From Actinomycetales bacterium (GTDB lineage: Bacteria > Actinomycetota > Actinomycetes > Actinomycetales > Beutenbergiaceae): 8,698 nucleotides of DNA. Below the pieces are notes generated by a model. That model saw nothing but the letters and a program-made list of their open reading frames with translations. It was not told the origin of the DNA and made no database searches. This document shows positions 8,659 to 8,698 of the stretch, piece after piece. Location: assembly GCA_016649925.1 (NCBI GenBank), contig JAENWO010000092.1:1-8698 (forward strand). The letters are read 5' to 3'. The stretch's first letter is position 1, and each line of letters opens with the position of its first letter. The position numbers were made by a program, and so were the translations under genes.

Positions 8659-8698
8659 ATCCTCCGCCGCGGCGGCACACCTCCGCCGCGGCGGCACA
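8659..8698. repeat. Two tandem 19-bp repeats at the right edge, block C
   Basis: Units at 8659-8677 and 8678-8696 contain CTCCGCCGCGGCGGCA, with the perfect 12-bp palindrome CCGCCGCGGCGG at 8664-8675 and 8683-8694. The block is cut by the window edge, so the array may continue. A related CGGCACACCT anchor also occurs at 8605-8614. Apart from blocks A-C and the trpS promoter, nothing gene-like is seen between 8418 and 8698. Confidence 0.8.

Noticed and set aside
8389..8697. Open frames on the minus strand between trpS and the right edge
   Set aside because: They are translations of the 19-bp repeat arrays, giving repeated Arg/Gly/Pro strings in three frames at once, which is what stop-free GC-rich repeats produce.
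8492..8698. The repeat cluster as a CRISPR array
   Set aside because: The units are directly adjacent with no unique spacers, the repeat is only 19 bp and variable, and no cas genes are near.

Overview
This is a very GC-rich window with GTG starts and ATGA gene junctions, typical of an actinobacterium. The GlgE-pathway gene set supports that placement. A Micrococcales-type genome is a guess from general feel, not something the sequence proves.

Layout. From the left edge to about 4367, three minus-strand genes form a tight operon transcribed glgE > treS > mak. Both junctions are 4-base ATGA overlaps, and mak is cut by the left edge, leaving only its N-terminal 139 residues. A 175-bp divergent control region (4368-4542) separates this operon from glgP on the plus strand (4543-7137). 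Convergent with glgP is trpS on the minus strand (7287-8417). Between glgP and trpS lie five tandem copies of a ~23-bp GC-rich repeat ending in a strong hairpin. The region upstream of trpS, up to the right edge, is non-coding and packed with degenerate 19-bp repeats with palindromic cores.

How the genes work together. TreS interconverts trehalose and maltose, Mak phosphorylates maltose to maltose-1-phosphate, and GlgE transfers maltosyl units from it onto an alpha-1,4-glucan. GlgP, read from the other side of the shared control region, breaks alpha-glucan down to glucose-1-phosphate. The locus therefore pairs glucan building from trehalose with glucan breakdown across one regulatory gap. A branching enzyme (glgB) is not in the window. 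trpS is a tryptophanyl-tRNA synthetase with a divergent N-terminal signature and is probably unrelated to glucan metabolism.

The main points worth a second look are these: all three genes that begin a transcription unit (glgE, glgP, trpS) start with GTG and have a TANNNT box 6-8 nt upstream with no clear Shine-Dalgarno, so they look leaderless; TreS carries a ~75-80-residue Ala/Gly/Pro-rich insertion near its C-terminus; TrpS looks like the auxiliary rather than the housekeeping type; there are two distinct intergenic repeat arrays; and the glgE-glgP gap holds several palindromes. I see no new enzyme system, defence locus, mobile element, RNA gene or CRISPR array.
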